Under the pieces are notes generated by a model that did not search any database, was not told where the DNA came from, and worked only from the letters and a program-made list of their open reading frames with translations. DNA of 64,000 bases, taken from assembly GCA_038373885.1 (NCBI GenBank), contig JAWZYV010011610.1:1-64000 (forward strand). Reading direction: 5' to 3'. Numbering within the stretch: position 1 is the first letter of the stretch; each line of letters starts with the position of its first letter. Positions 1 to 11,827 of this stretch are shown piece by piece. A program made the position numbers and the translations under genes. Source of the stretch: Cheiracanthium punctorium. Lineage: Eukaryota > Arthropoda > Arachnida > Araneae > Cheiracanthiidae.

Positions 1-418
1 ATAAATTATCACAGAATAAGCCAATTATACCAAAGCAGAATGCGGATATGAATAAAAATCAAACGTTGATGTAGCAATTAATGCATGTTACCAAATTCAA
101 TTCAAATTTTACTTTATAATAAATGCACAAAACTATAAATAAGGCCACTATAAAATTAATTAACTTTGAAATCAACGGGACTTGTGGCCCACATTGTCAT
201 GAGAGAAAACGGACATAAACAAGTAGGGTCAAACTTCAATTTTCCCCCTTTGTCCTACAATAACTGTTGCGATTTTCATGTTTTTTAAATTATTTCGGTA
301 ACAAACTTGGAATGAGATTGAACAGTAATAATGATTTTAGGGTTAAAACCCATTTTTTACACTTTTTAACTACTAATTAAAATAGTTTTTAAATACTATA
401 GGCTACTTTTTTTCGTGT
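1..418. other. AT-rich sequence, no gene seen
   Basis: AT-rich sequence left of the gypsy element. I see no coding potential, terminal repeats or RNA gene. Confidence 0.5.
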
Positions 419-500
419 ATATATCGTTATATATATAATATATATATATATTATATATATATATATATATAATATATATATTATTATATATATACATATA
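419..500. repeat. (TA)n microsatellite
   Basis: Nearly pure TA dinucleotide tract with a few interruptions. It directly abuts the start of the 5' LTR, so the retrotransposon may have inserted into or beside it. Confidence 0.9.
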
Positions 501-820
501 TGTGCGGATTCATAATTTAGTTTTGCTGTGGCAAACACACACTGAATCGAACTATAACTTTCAACTCCGCCAGTTGTTCCCCGACAAAGAACACTCTTCA
601 GGACAAGAGAGAACGAGACTGCGCGCCGGACGGTTCGAAGTTAAAAGAGCAGAATAGCATAGCTCTCTCATGTGATATTTTTATTTTTATTTCTACACTT
701 CTCAATGTTTATAACATGTTTAGTGTCGACGTTGTATTTAAAGACTTCGTCTCCATTAAATCGTTTAAAACAGGACTTAACGTACTATTTAATTAGGGAG
801 CGCTAGCCTCCATCTCTACA
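501..820 (+). repeat. 5' LTR of the gypsy element
   Basis: Begins TGTGCGG and ends TCTACA. It aligns with 6292-6658 and with 7488-7743 over shared blocks such as CGCCAGTTGTTCC, AAAGAACACTC, GTTAAAAGAGCAGAATAG and GGAGCGCTAG. Relative to the 7.5 kb copy it carries many scattered one- to four-base insertions. The exact left end is uncertain by about 25 bp. Confidence 0.8.
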
Positions 821-3094
821 CTAGGCCGTGCTCGCCTGTTCGAATCCGCCACATCCCTAGATACAGTACCGGAACTTAAACAACAAGTGGAACGACATTT
901 CTCTTGTAATATTTATTAGTTACTGATGATTTTATATGTCAAGACGGAAATTAAAAGTGATGTAGCTACAGAGGTGATATCATATTCTAATGCGAAATGC
1001 CGAAACACGAACAGACGAAACACTAAACTGCTAAGTACATTCTAATCATATTTAATTATTAGATGCCATACGTTGATGCTTGTTACAAGGAAAAATGATC
1101 GAATGATAAATGAAAATACTCATCTCATTCAAAGATAAAGAAAATGAGGAAAAATTTCAACGTTATTTTGATGCAAGGAATTTCTAAATAGATGCGACCA
1201 AAATAACAATCGAAGCTCCAAATTCCTAATATACAACAAATAAAACAATTCAAACACAAATCAATCAAACAAATAATAAAATCTTAAAAAAAATCATAAT
1301 TATTAAAATAATCATTAACAAATCAATAAATACAAAATAAATATTGAAAGACATATCCAATTAAAAAGACCTAAAAATACTCACACGCCTCTAATACACA
1401 CAATAGAAAACCGCCTCTCAGAGAAGTATAAGATATACACGCATTATAAACCTTTCTATTTTAATCCTCTCGCACAGCCTTCACTCCCTCCCTTCCGCAC
1501 GCACAATCTCTATAAACTATTAATGAGATTAAAGAGCCTAATGTGAGAAAATGTTAGATAAGAAATTCTATTTTAAATACCCGACCGTTGTTTGAGTTCT
1601 TGATCTTGGTTTTGATATCTGTTGTACAGTAACCTTTTGAATATAAATAATCATGTCTACTTTCAGTGATTACCCCCAATATGCAAAATTGATAAAAATT
1701 GGTAAGAGAGTCAAATAAAGGGCTTTACTATCGCTACTATTTTGGTACTGACGGCGTAGACAAAAATCGCGCGAGATTACCAAATTTTCAGTATTCCCTC
1801 AGCCATTAGAGTTAGAAGAAAAGAAAACAAAAGTATTTAAAGCGTTTCTCCACTATAAAGAACTTAATCTCTTATTTGCAATTTACTTCATTTATAGAAT
1901 TTCCAACTGACCAGATAAGTTGTGCAAACCAATTCTTCCGAGTCTATGTCGCGCGCTCGACGCGCTCTCTCGCGTCTCTTGCTCGCTCGCTTTCCGATGT
2001 GTTCGGATAGCGATAGTCAATGATTTCACATCCGTTGAAAGTTCATCTCAAACAAATAACGTGCGTGGGTGAAAATAGTACTCCCTCCCCATCCCCACCC
2101 CATCCCCGGACGCAAAAGAAGGAATATTCAGGATTAAGCAACAGACACAGAGTCCATTTAGTGACTCATGCTCAGAATTTATTGCCTTCAGTCGAAACCT
2201 ACGAGTTCCTCTTTCCAATTATTTAGTTCAATAGACGTTAGTTATTATAAATAACTTTATCGTCTCGCGATTAAATTATAGCATTTGGAAATTTCATATC
2301 GACGTTTGGAAGAAATTTCACCTCTCCTCTTTGTACCAAATAACAAACCCAATTCACCAAAATTACTTTTGTCTAGAGGGATGATGTTTGACTGGTCCCG
2401 CTCAAACTTTAATACCCTAGGTCTATTCGTGGGCCAATCCACAAATTGGGGAAAAATTGAAGCCCATTGCTAGAGGAATTTCGACAAAATTAACAGCATT
2501 CAGTTACATCAATCTAATGGAATCATCGACGTATGAAAACGTTTGGAAAACCTACAAAGATATTTTCTTAGCTATGCGAGATTTGGCACACTAAGGATCT
2601 CTTGAATGATCCTCCATGATTGAATTGTTATAAAATGGAATCTGATTCATCACACAATAAATATTTTCCTTTACGGTTGTAAATCCATCCCAGAATTCCA
2701 AGGAAATATTAAAGATTTATGAAAAAACTCTTTAACAGTTCTCAACATTTCAGACAAAATAATCAGAAAAAAATTCGATGATACCAACCTTAATGGTGAT
2801 AACTCGGACAATTAAACGTAACCAAATAACACCGTATGTTATTACTTGTGGTTGAAGGGTATAAAAGACAACAAATGTTTGGAATAAGTACATGGTAAAC
2901 AATGCTATGGAATGTAAACATTAAAACCATTACACACGGCTCCTTCGGTTTCTAGTCGCCACAAATTGTCAAAGTTTCGAAAATTCGTAAACCAAACCTT
3001 GAATTCCGAAAAAACTATCGAATAAAATGAAATCGTGCTATTCCTCAAACTTCATCGAAAAACCATGATGTTGACATTCAATGCAGAGGAATTA
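821..3094 (+). other. gypsy leader and presumed gag region
   Basis: Lies between the 5' LTR and the first recognisable pol motif, where leader and gag would be expected. No gag domain or zinc knuckle could be identified. Short open stretches at about 2020-2470 are not recognisable proteins. Assignment rests on position alone. Confidence 0.4.
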
Positions 3095-6000
3095 TTTGAC
3101 CAGCATTGTGACACTGGGGCCACATAGTATTATTAATGAGGGACAACACAAGCTCGCTCTCACGCACTCGCAAATTGGGATTCCAAACATTCTTTTCGGA
3201 ATGCCGACCTGAGCAATCGAAGTTCATAGTCGTGGTTTTCCAAGATTTCATCGAAAGCTCAAAAGATTCTTTACCTGTAAAAAACAGTTCTAAAAGATGA
3301 CTTGCTCGCTTTTAAATTGATTATTCGGAAAGCGATTTTTTTGCAGCAAAACCAATTTCAACTGATAAAGACGGTTATTATTTAGAACCCCCGGTGTATT
3401 GGAAGATAACATTTTCGTTTAAACCTGCTATATTTTATTGCACCCAAACTTTTCCATTGGATCTCTTCAACACTATTTGAATTCTGAAATTCGTGAGACT
3501 AGTTCAAATATCGTTACTTCTTACAAACCAAACGTTTAAAGACAGGAACTTCGAGTGAATTTTTATTACAAGATGAAATACCCGTAGCACAACGCTCCGA
3601 AGAATCCTTTTGTGAACAGAAATTGTGGAAAAACAAATAGATTGGTTAAATGATGGAACTAATAAAAAAAGTTGCTTGATTTAATGCGCCCGGATTGTTT
3701 CTATGTAAGAAAAAAATGGGAGATTACATGAACTCAGTGTTTGATTACGCAGGTTCAATAGAAAAATGAAAAAAGTAAATTTTCCTTACATCATAGAAGA
3801 AGTTAGATACAACTTGGAAATTAGGGTTTCACTACATTGACTTAAAAAATGGTTTTTTCATGACTATGGACATATAAGAAATAACAGGCACTAAATATAT
3901 TCTTTCGACTCTACATCCACAACTAGACACACAAAAGAAGCACAAAACCACTGGTCAGAATTATTCTAACCATCGAGTTCCATTTGGATTATCAAGTATG
4001 TTTTTATTCGTAGTGTTTATACAGTTTTTTAGAGATCTCATCGCCCCAAAAACAAAACAACGATAAATTCTATTGTTTTCTGGACGATCTTTCTTACCTT
4101 CTATTGACGACCCCAAGCGGAAGGCATAAAAATTGCGCTAGATCTCCAAACAGCGAGCCGATTATGGGCGAATGTGAACTTAAATAAAAAAAAAGTGCAA
4201 TTTTACAAGGAAAGATAGACATTCTTGGTTATATTATTCGAAAAAGGAGTAGTTAAACCGTCATACCAAGACACAGGCCAGTACAAAAATTCCAAACCAC
4301 AAAAAACCTATAAACAAGTTCAAAGTTTTCTTGGACTAACAAATTTACCTTAGAAAGTTTATTCCATCCATCGCCACTCGCCAGTGATTGCTAGACATAA
4401 GTGACACTTAGACCTTGGGAAATGTAGAATATAAATTTGGACCTAGAACAAATAGCAGCTTTTAAAACGAAAAAAATTATTTTCAAAACAGTTTTCATGT
4501 TTTTCTAACAAGATACCCTTAGAAACTCCACATGATAGAAAGATATCCGCTTTTGGCGACTTGTGCTCTTACAAAAATAGAAGAGGGCCATTTTCATCCT
4601 AATATTATTTTAGCTTTAAAAAAGTTAAAAGAAAAAATCTCAGTTACGAATCGGACTGTCCGCGTAGATGAGGCCGCTAAAGAAATTTCGCACTATTGCT
4701 AGAACAAAATTTAAAATTAAGAAAGATTGCGCATGCTTCTAAAAAACCGATGCACCTCTATCACTCGATCTACAGCAAAAAAATTGCTCGATGGGCATTG
4801 TGTATAGGGTTTTGCTTAGAAGTTGTATCCGACTCGGTAGACAGATAAAAATTGAAGACGCTTAAGTGAAACCCATTCTTGTTCATAACAAAATTAAACT
4901 CACAAAAGGTGAAAAAATGCAAGATCACAGATGAATTTTAAAAAAATTCAACTCTATGTCGATCTACACCTACGCTGTGTGTGTGTGTTTAGGTTTAACT
5001 GTTGTGTGTGTTATCTCTTTATTAAACTTTCACTAAGGATACGAACTTTTAGTAGTCCCACAAAGTATGCAGAAAGAAAATCGTGCTAAACGCTTTCACA
5101 AGGTCATTTTGTCACAAAAAACGAATAATTGTTTTCGTGAAATTTTTACTACACTAAACCAACTATCATCGAAATCACTCAGTCGTACTCCACCCATGAA
5201 ACATTATCTCCACCACATGTATTCCTTGCTTATCCTGCGGAAACAGGAAAACAAGAAGGAAATGCGTACCAATTCCAAAAGGTGATAGACCTCGTGAATG
5301 TTACCATTGCGCCTTTTTAGGATTTATCGAAAAAAAAAAGTTATAAATATAGAGAGATATAACGTAATTGTGCCCTTTTTACGAAATTTATATGGATCTA
5401 TCCGTGAAGAAACTTCGAAAGATGTGGACCCAAATCCACTCCTCTGCAAAACAAACAAATTGGCATACCTCTTCAAAAATCCAGACAAAGGAGCGCATTA
5501 CATCTTCAGAATTTCAAAGCTATACTGCCAGGAACAGTATATTGAAAAATTCAATTAGACAGTGTACCACGTGGGCGCGAAGGTCAGAGTTGAAGCATTC
5601 AAGGCACAATTATCCTCGTTTTAAATAAGTTAGCTATTAGATGGAACTGAAAATGATTTAAAACGGTCCGCGATTTCAACGTCTCTTAAATAGACACCCC
5701 CAGCTCGTACAAAATTACCACTTCGAACTTTTATTGGAGTCTCAAAGAAACAACAGGAAGGACCTCCAGATTAAAACAACTTCTTGACCGGAGTGAACAA
5801 CAGCAAACGAAATTATTGAGAACAAGAACGTTGGGGCGTACGAAGCTAATCGAAACAATCCTACGTTTACAGGAAGGAAAATTTTACGAACAGTATAACA
5901 AACGACGCGAAACCAGCCTGTAAAAAGCGAATTGCGAGACAAAGGGAGGCAATACAAACGCCCCCCCCCAAATAGTTTGGAACTGGACTATAGCTGCGAC

Positions 6001-6160
6001 AAGTTCTACTGACCTATTATGAAAAACCAATACCCACCCCAACCCTGATCACAAAAATCAACCAACGATCGTTACGAAGTTCGGAGTTATGACATCATGA
6101 AGGTCCCACCAAAACTTAACATCGGGCTAGATAAAAATGAAACAGTGTGCAACAATGAAA
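3095..6160 (+). pseudogene. pol: gypsy pol remnant (protease, RT, RNase H, integrase)
   Basis: The polyprotein that would copy and integrate the element, here non-functional. A D-T-G-A protease-like motif lies near 3108. Reverse transcriptase fragments span about 3650-4480, including an F/Y-L-D-D-type catalytic motif at about 4078-4088 and the preceding PFGL-like segment near 3980. RNase H-like sequence follows to about 4870. Integrase core fragments occupy about 5220-5640: a D-K-G-A segment near 5490 is followed by T-S-S-E-F-Q, as in Ty3/gypsy integrases. A GPY/F-type C-terminal segment, ending in a conserved R-Y-E-V-like block, is readable at about 5930-6150. The frame shifts every few dozen bases. 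Family assignment is firm; the domain edges are approximate. Confidence 0.8.
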
Positions 6161-6291
6161 ACCAACCGCCCCCTTCAATATGCTTTTGTTTTTAATTTTT
6201 TTTTTTCCCTTTTTTGGCATGTTTTTTTTTTAAGATTTTTTGTTTTCAACCCAGGCGGAACCACGCGACGCGCTCTCTCACATGCGGGCCG

Positions 6292-6658
6292 TGTGGATAA
6301 TATCATATAGTTTTGCTGTGGCACAACTAGACGAATATACTTCAACTCGAGGTTTTTCCCGCCCAAAGAACATCTAGACCCGGAGAACGAGAGGGGTCAG
6401 ACGTTCGAAGTTAAAACGCAGCCCATCCCGACACCCCTAGCCCCCTACCCTCTCTCGCCATGTTACTTTTTATTTTTATTTTACTTCCATTACTAAGTTG
6501 TATAAGCAACTTATATGTTTCACCCGCTCCCCCCGCCGACAGCTCCACGCCCTCCCCCCCCCCCGCGCCCACTTCCACCTGCACAAGTTTGGTTCATCTA
6601 AAGAAGACGATATATCAGATTAACGTTATTTAATTTGGAGCGCTTAGCTCCATCTACA
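6292..6658 (+). repeat. 3' LTR of the gypsy element
   Basis: Matches the 5' LTR from TGTGGAT and the shared TAGTTTTGCTGTGGCA block to GGAGCGCTTAGCTCCATCTACA. The middle contains C-rich low-complexity sequence (6480-6580) not present in the other copies. Confidence 0.78.
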
Positions 6659-7487
6659 TTATAAAAAACGGGGTTCCTATATTGCGCCTCGCGCTCGCAA
6701 GAGAGATAAAAAAAAAATAATCCTAAACATTATTTTTTATTTTTTTCATTATTAACTAGGACTTAATTTTGTCACATAGTGTGTGTGTGTTATAAAATTG
6801 TAATAATAAAATCAATATATTTTTAAACAATATGTTTATATAATTTTTGCACTACTATTTAATTTAATTCAATAATTTTAATTTTATTATTATTCATATT
6901 ATATTTATTAAATATATATTGGTATTCTTAAAAATTTACATTCATTTTTCACACATCCTCTCTCTGCTCATTTTGGCAACTCTTTATTCTCTTCTCCTCA
7001 CTTTTAATTTTATTAGGGAAATCCATTTTTATTTACACAATTCTTCGCCATTGGCAACACTTATCAATTGATCAAAGATAATTTCCATGTGCTCAGGGTC
7101 CCAAGATGCATGGTATGTCAAATTATTATTCTATTTTAATTTTTCAGTAATTTTTTGATTGTTTTTCCTTTATATTGTAGGGACAGGGCAGATTTGCTGG
7201 AGTTAATAACCCCTATTCAGATATGCCACTACAACCGAAAACCTATATTGGAATTGCTGTAAAATAATAATCACGTTAGTTGGTCTGCAGATGGTGAAGA
7301 GGTTAAAATATGTTCATTATTTCTCACCCAAATACATGCACATTTCTATGGCTTCACACATTGGTCTACATATCTTGCACCAAAGCTGTTAAATTTTTAT
7401 GCAGAGTATGTCTTATTTGTAGTATGTTTTGTGATTTAACATGTTAGTTATTATACCTCACTACCCAATACCCCCCCCCCCTCACCC
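6659..7487. other. AT-rich spacer with an exon-like segment
   Basis: Mostly AT-rich sequence between the 3' LTR and the third LTR copy. The only structured part is the exon/intron-like segment at 7040-7300, listed separately. A C-rich run at 7470-7490 precedes the third LTR. Confidence 0.5.
7040..7300 (+). repeat. Exon/intron-like segment, copy 1 of 2
   Basis: A GATGCATG|GTATGT junction near 7112 resembles a splice donor and a TTATATTGTAG near 7180 resembles an acceptor. They are followed by an open stretch beginning G-Q-G-R-F-A-G-V and ending at TAA near 7268. The layout recurs at 8770-9060, with shared GATATGCCAC and ACAACCGAAA blocks. It could be a duplicated gene fragment or a transposon containing an intron; no protein family was recognised. 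Confidence 0.35.
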
Positions 7488-7743
7488 CCAATATATACAA
7501 TTGACTATAACTTCAACTCCCGCCAGTTGTTCCCCCGCCAAAGAACACTCTAGACGGAGAACGAGACTGGGCAGACGTGCGATGTTAAAAGAGCAGAATA
7601 GCTCTCTTGATGTTATTTTTATTTTTATTTCTACCTCTCAATGTTTTTAAATGTTAGTGTCGTCGTTGTATTAAAGTTTCGTCTCATTAAATGTTTAAAA
7701 AGATTAACGTCTATTTAATTTGGAGCGCTAGCTCCATCCTACA
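7488..7743 (+). repeat. Additional gypsy LTR copy (solo or partial)
   Basis: About 255 bp matching both LTRs of the upstream element from AACTATAACTTCAACT-like sequence through GGAGCGCTAGCTCCAT to CTACA. It is the cleanest of the three copies. No second LTR or interior was found to its right, so it is a solo LTR or a truncated copy. Confidence 0.75.
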
Positions 7744-8769
7744 TTTATAAGGTTGATCAGTTTTATTATAAAAAATCGGCTTAAGCTTTAATATCAACTT
7801 CAGTTTTAATATATAAATAAATGTGAAATAGTAAAAATTTACACTTTTTCTGAATACTGATCAGTTATCCAGATGACATTGTATTCACTTTTAATTCTCC
7901 TTTGGTTAACATTAAGAAATCGAGGTTTTTCTCCAAAAGCCAGCAAAGCTTATCACAAAGCTAGTTTGGGAGATTTATTAGTTTATTTATTTTTTTATTT
8001 TTATTTTTATTTGCTCTAAATTTGGCAGTCTTTCGTCAAAAATTCTAAAACTTAACGACCATTCAGAACCATAAACGTTGGTCTTTTTTTTAAGGGGGTA
8101 GAAGGGGTTGGCAATATGAATTTCAAATATAGCAGGGAAGCCTTTCTTAAATTTTGAAACAAACGTTTTAAAGCAACTATTTTGCGAGAAAGTTAGGGGC
8201 TATGCTATGGCTGCCAAAACGCTATGTCTATGCTTTGAGCTTTTTTTCTTGTTTCCCATAGACATGCATGTATCCAGAAATTTCGGGTATCAAAGACATT
8301 TCGGGAGAGCGCAAAGCTTGAATACCAATTCATAATTCCACGAAATCATGTCATAATTATCAAGAACCCCCTTTCATGTAGTGTAAATAGTTATTTCTCT
8401 TGAGAAGGCAGATCCTCAGGCTTTGAGTCTTTCCCTCGGATCAACCGTAGCGCCTTCTCGGGTTTACCTGTCTGGGGAAAATGTAAAATATAGCCCCTTT
8501 TTTCCTAGTAAAAAAAAGTTTATTTTAAAATTAAACTCACGCACACACACAAAATGCCACCCCAGCCAATACGAATTGTAAATTTGTAGACCATCTATTT
8601 ACTATTATTCAAAATTGTAATTTTAATTAAAATAATATTCCTTTATGGTAATTTAATTAATATACGTGTATTTTAACACTGTCAAATAATTTTACACTAC
8701 TCTTTCTGGCAACAATTTTATAATATTAATTCTACTATAAGAAATTCGAATTCTGGCAACACTGGTGTT
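7744..8769. other. Non-coding AT-rich sequence
   Basis: No coding region, terminal inverted repeat or RNA gene seen. Contains T-rich low-complexity runs near 7980-8030. Confidence 0.45.
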
Positions 8770-9060
8770 TCACCTCTTGATTTTTGCCACATCTTTACAA
8801 CAAAATTTGTCTCATGCCAAGTGATTTGCATTGTTCTTGTTGGGTATGTCTGTTTTGCCATGTTTTTCGATTATTTTGCTTTCAAAATAATTATTTATTT
8901 ATTTTCTTGTTTTTGTATAGTAGGATAGGGCCTAAAGAGTGGGGTGTGGCTCCACACCCTAAAGATAGGGTGTGGAGAGAATATCTCTTTTGATATGCCA
9001 CACAACCGAAATCCTACTATTTTGCTGTCTTTAATAATAATCTTCTGGGTACGGGCCCTG
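8770..9060 (+). repeat. Exon/intron-like segment, copy 2 of 2
   Basis: Diverged counterpart of 7040-7300: a GGGTATGTC donor-like site near 8840, TTTTTGTATAGTAG near 8920, then GATATGCCACACAACCGAAA. Between the last two lies a small hairpin (8942-8975) made by GGGTGTGG and CCACACCC, which is absent from copy 1. Confidence 0.35.
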
Positions 9061-9900
9061 ATTAGTCCCAGAGGTTATAATTTCCATTCCATTAATTTTT
9101 GTATAATTTATGGTTCATTGTTTTTCGATCTTAATACTGCTTGGCCCTCTGATTCTGCTGATATATGCAGGGTGCCAAGTGCTAACGGTGCGCAATGGCT
9201 ATTTCCTAAACCGTTAGTCAGAGATACATAGTTCCAGTTGCAAAAATGCACTAAATTGTATAATCTATTGTCCTATGGAGATGTACGGTGGAAGGTGGTG
9301 ATCGTAAAAAGACGATGAATTATTTTGTAAAGATTATAACTGGTACGACTTTGTAGTGAGAGCGACATAGTTTTAAGAAGACGATCGTATAGTGGGTCAC
9401 ATTTTAAATTCACACTCGCAACGATGTCGAAAGGAGAATTATTCCCCTTAGGTAGGACGTGCTTTCTTTCACACGGAACACGATGGCATACACAATGTCG
9501 TAGGGGTGAACATGCTTTTCTTCCCCACTGAACGAAATCACGCATGCACCAGAAATCCCACATCAGAGCGACGAGGAAGGACAGACTCCAAGACCAAGAA
9601 TGAAATTCGCTTTTGATGGCGCATGTCGTTTTTCTTCTGAAACATGATCACACAAACACTTTGAACACTGAGCTAACACATTTTACTTCAGGAGAAAAAA
9701 ACACATTTTGAAGACCACATTCTCTTTAAATAAGGAGCCTCACTCAACACTTTTAAACTTGAAACATATTGCTTTATTTTCACACTGGAACAGTCACTAA
9801 TTTCCAAAACGCAGGATTATACATTTAAAACTCTACAATACATTGCATTCAAAAGTAAACCTGGGGAAGCGTGTTGACAAAAACATCACGGCGTTCATAT
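9061..9900. other. Unassigned sequence
   Basis: Slightly more GC-balanced than its surroundings at 9400-9600. A 96-codon reverse-strand open frame (9273-9563) is cysteine-rich but matches no family I know and lacks gene context. No element ends were recognised. Confidence 0.4.
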
Positions 9901-10045
9901 TAAAGCGGCCTGGTACCTCGGTGGGTGAACGCCTCCGTCACCATAAAGGGATCGGCATAGATGCTAATCCGTGCAACGCGTCGTGGTGGGCAAAGCCTCC
10001 TCACATGAAGTGAGTGGCTTGCCCCACCAAAAGTTACTCTCCAAC
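9901..10045. repeat. GC-rich segment with hairpin, possible SINE or LINE tail
   Basis: A short GC-rich island in AT-rich sequence. It includes TGGTACCTCGGTGGGTGAAC and an imperfect hairpin at about 9988-10029, where GTGGGCAAAGCC pairs with GGCTTGCCCCAC. The form suggests a short retroposon, but no A/B box or tail was firmly identified. Confidence 0.3.
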
Positions 10046-10516
10046 TGCTAAAGAAAAAACCGTTAAAAACATGGGTCTATAGAAAGAGCCCGAACTTTCT
10101 GGAACAATTTTAGCAGGTGTTTTTCGAGCAATATGCTTCTTGCATATCAGGGCAAAACCGCAAGAGAGACACATCTGTTTCAGCGGAGCAGAGAAATATG
10201 CGAGCGAAGGGATGTTATGATTATTCTTTTAGTAGGATAGAAAACTGGCGACAACTGTTATTTTATTTCAAAGCAGCTGATAAGAGGGAAATGCTTTAGA
10301 AGTACGTTAATGCGCTGTAATTGAGAAGGCCAAGAGGAAAATTAAAAGCTTTAAAAGATAGTTATTATTAAAAATTTTTAAATTAAATTTAGAATTTATT
10401 ATTAGTTTAAATTTAGACAATATTAATTAGGATTTGTATTAATAATTTTTCATTAAAAAAATATGCACGTTGTGTCAACGTGACATCTATTATATCACAA
10501 ACGATCAAATTCAATA
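10046..10516. other. Non-coding AT-rich sequence
   Basis: No supported feature. A 60-codon open frame at 10117-10299 is not recognisable. Confidence 0.4.
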
Positions 10517-11505
10517 AATCAATTCCTAAAAAAATTACGAAATTTAGATTTTTATACGGTCACCAGGTCCTATCAGTTATGTTTAGAAAATTTTTCTTTA
10601 TACAGTTTCATGCACAATAAAAAAAAGATTCGCCCTTCTACTACCAAAATTCGCCAAGTATTGAAGCACCAAACAGTTTGACTTAAGTCACTTTTCCACG
10701 TTTAATAATGTCCCATTTCGATGGACCATTAAGGGACCATATAAATATTGAAATTTTAAATTATAGATTATAATTTCATTTTCTATCATAAGACGGAGTA
10801 AGAATCAAAACTAATTTTAGAATACTAATTGTTAAGCAAAGGTTTATAGTCAGGCTCTATAAAAATCTATCCGGGATCAGACTTACTAAATCGTACATGT
10901 GTCGCATGCAGATGTGTAACACCAAGTGTGCTACGCAAAGTACAGGAAGTTTTCTGCACAGGTGCATATTTGCATTGCAGTCGAAGGGAGCTATACTTTG
11001 AACAAATGCTACGCTAACAGGATTTGTAATATTATTTTAAGTTTCTAAAATGCATATATACGCACTTTAAACTGTTTCATTTTCTAATTTAATGTTTAAT
11101 AAAGTGTTTTATTCTCTTGTTTTTGTATTTTTGTTGTTTAACACCAATTCATTTAAAAACCTCTTTCAGTATAACCTATGTTTTTATGTTAATTTATTGG
11201 ATACACATAGTTAAACGTCAATCTTTTTTATTGCAATCTACAATCGTAAGATAGTGGATGAAACTACTAATAAATATTATAAGGCTCAGAACCATGTACA
11301 TTAATTTTTCTCAAATTCAGTTTGTATTCATTTTGTAAGTGCTCTCACTTTAAGCAGTTGTAACTCGGTGAATATTGATCATAGAAGGACGATTTTTTTT
11401 TTTAATTGTGCGTGAAATTTTATAAGGAAATTTTTTCTAAATTGAACTGATAGGAGCGGATGGCGGTAAAAAAATTTAAATTTCGTAATTTTTATAGGAA
11501 TTGAT
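10517..11505. repeat. Foldback / long inverted repeat, about 1 kb
   Basis: The arm at about 10517-10681 reappears as its reverse complement at about 11343-11505. Shared blocks include ATCAATTCCTA, AAATTACGAAATTTA and CCTATCAGTT. A ~660 bp loop separates the arms. The arms are diverged and no TSD was identified. A foldback or old TIR element is likely. Confidence 0.65.
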
Positions 11506-11827
11506 ACAACTTGCACATGGGGGCTTAAACTGGAAGAATTCTTGTTTTGAGCTAGCACTAGATTGTTATTTTTATTTATTTATTTATTTACTTATTTTTC
11601 AACTTAGGCATTAAAAAGAAGTTTTTAATTCTTTAATAGATGCTCAATATTTTTATTTCGATCTTCGCGATACTCTTTTGTTCTTTTTTTACATTCACGA
11701 TGACTTTGCAAACGTTTTTCCTTGAGATATGATTACTCATTTTCAGTATGTTTTCTTCTCGGAATGATATAACCCTTTCTTTTTAAAATGAAACAAACCG
11801 ACAGAATCGACATTTTTTTAAAGTTTA
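11506..11827. other. Non-coding AT-rich sequence
   Basis: TTTA-rich low-complexity sequence near 11570-11600; no gene or element end seen. Confidence 0.4.

Larger units (their letters stand above)
501..6658 (+). mobile_element. Ty3/gypsy LTR retrotransposon, heavily disrupted
   Basis: Two related LTRs (501-820 and 6292-6658) enclose an interior in which protease, reverse transcriptase, RNase H and integrase remnants occur in the Ty3/gypsy order, with integrase last. Every domain is broken by frequent single-base indels and stops, so no long frame survives. No envelope-like gene was recognised after the integrase. No clear TSD was found. Domain identity is by reading translated fragments in shifting frames. 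The disruption could be true decay or uncorrected sequencing error. Confidence 0.85.

Noticed and set aside
820..860. tRNA-like or primer-binding sequence after the 5' LTR (TTCGAATCCGCCA)
   Set aside because: It resembles a T-loop and acceptor end, but no full cloverleaf can be drawn and the surrounding sequence is error-prone, so neither a tRNA gene nor a PBS is claimed.
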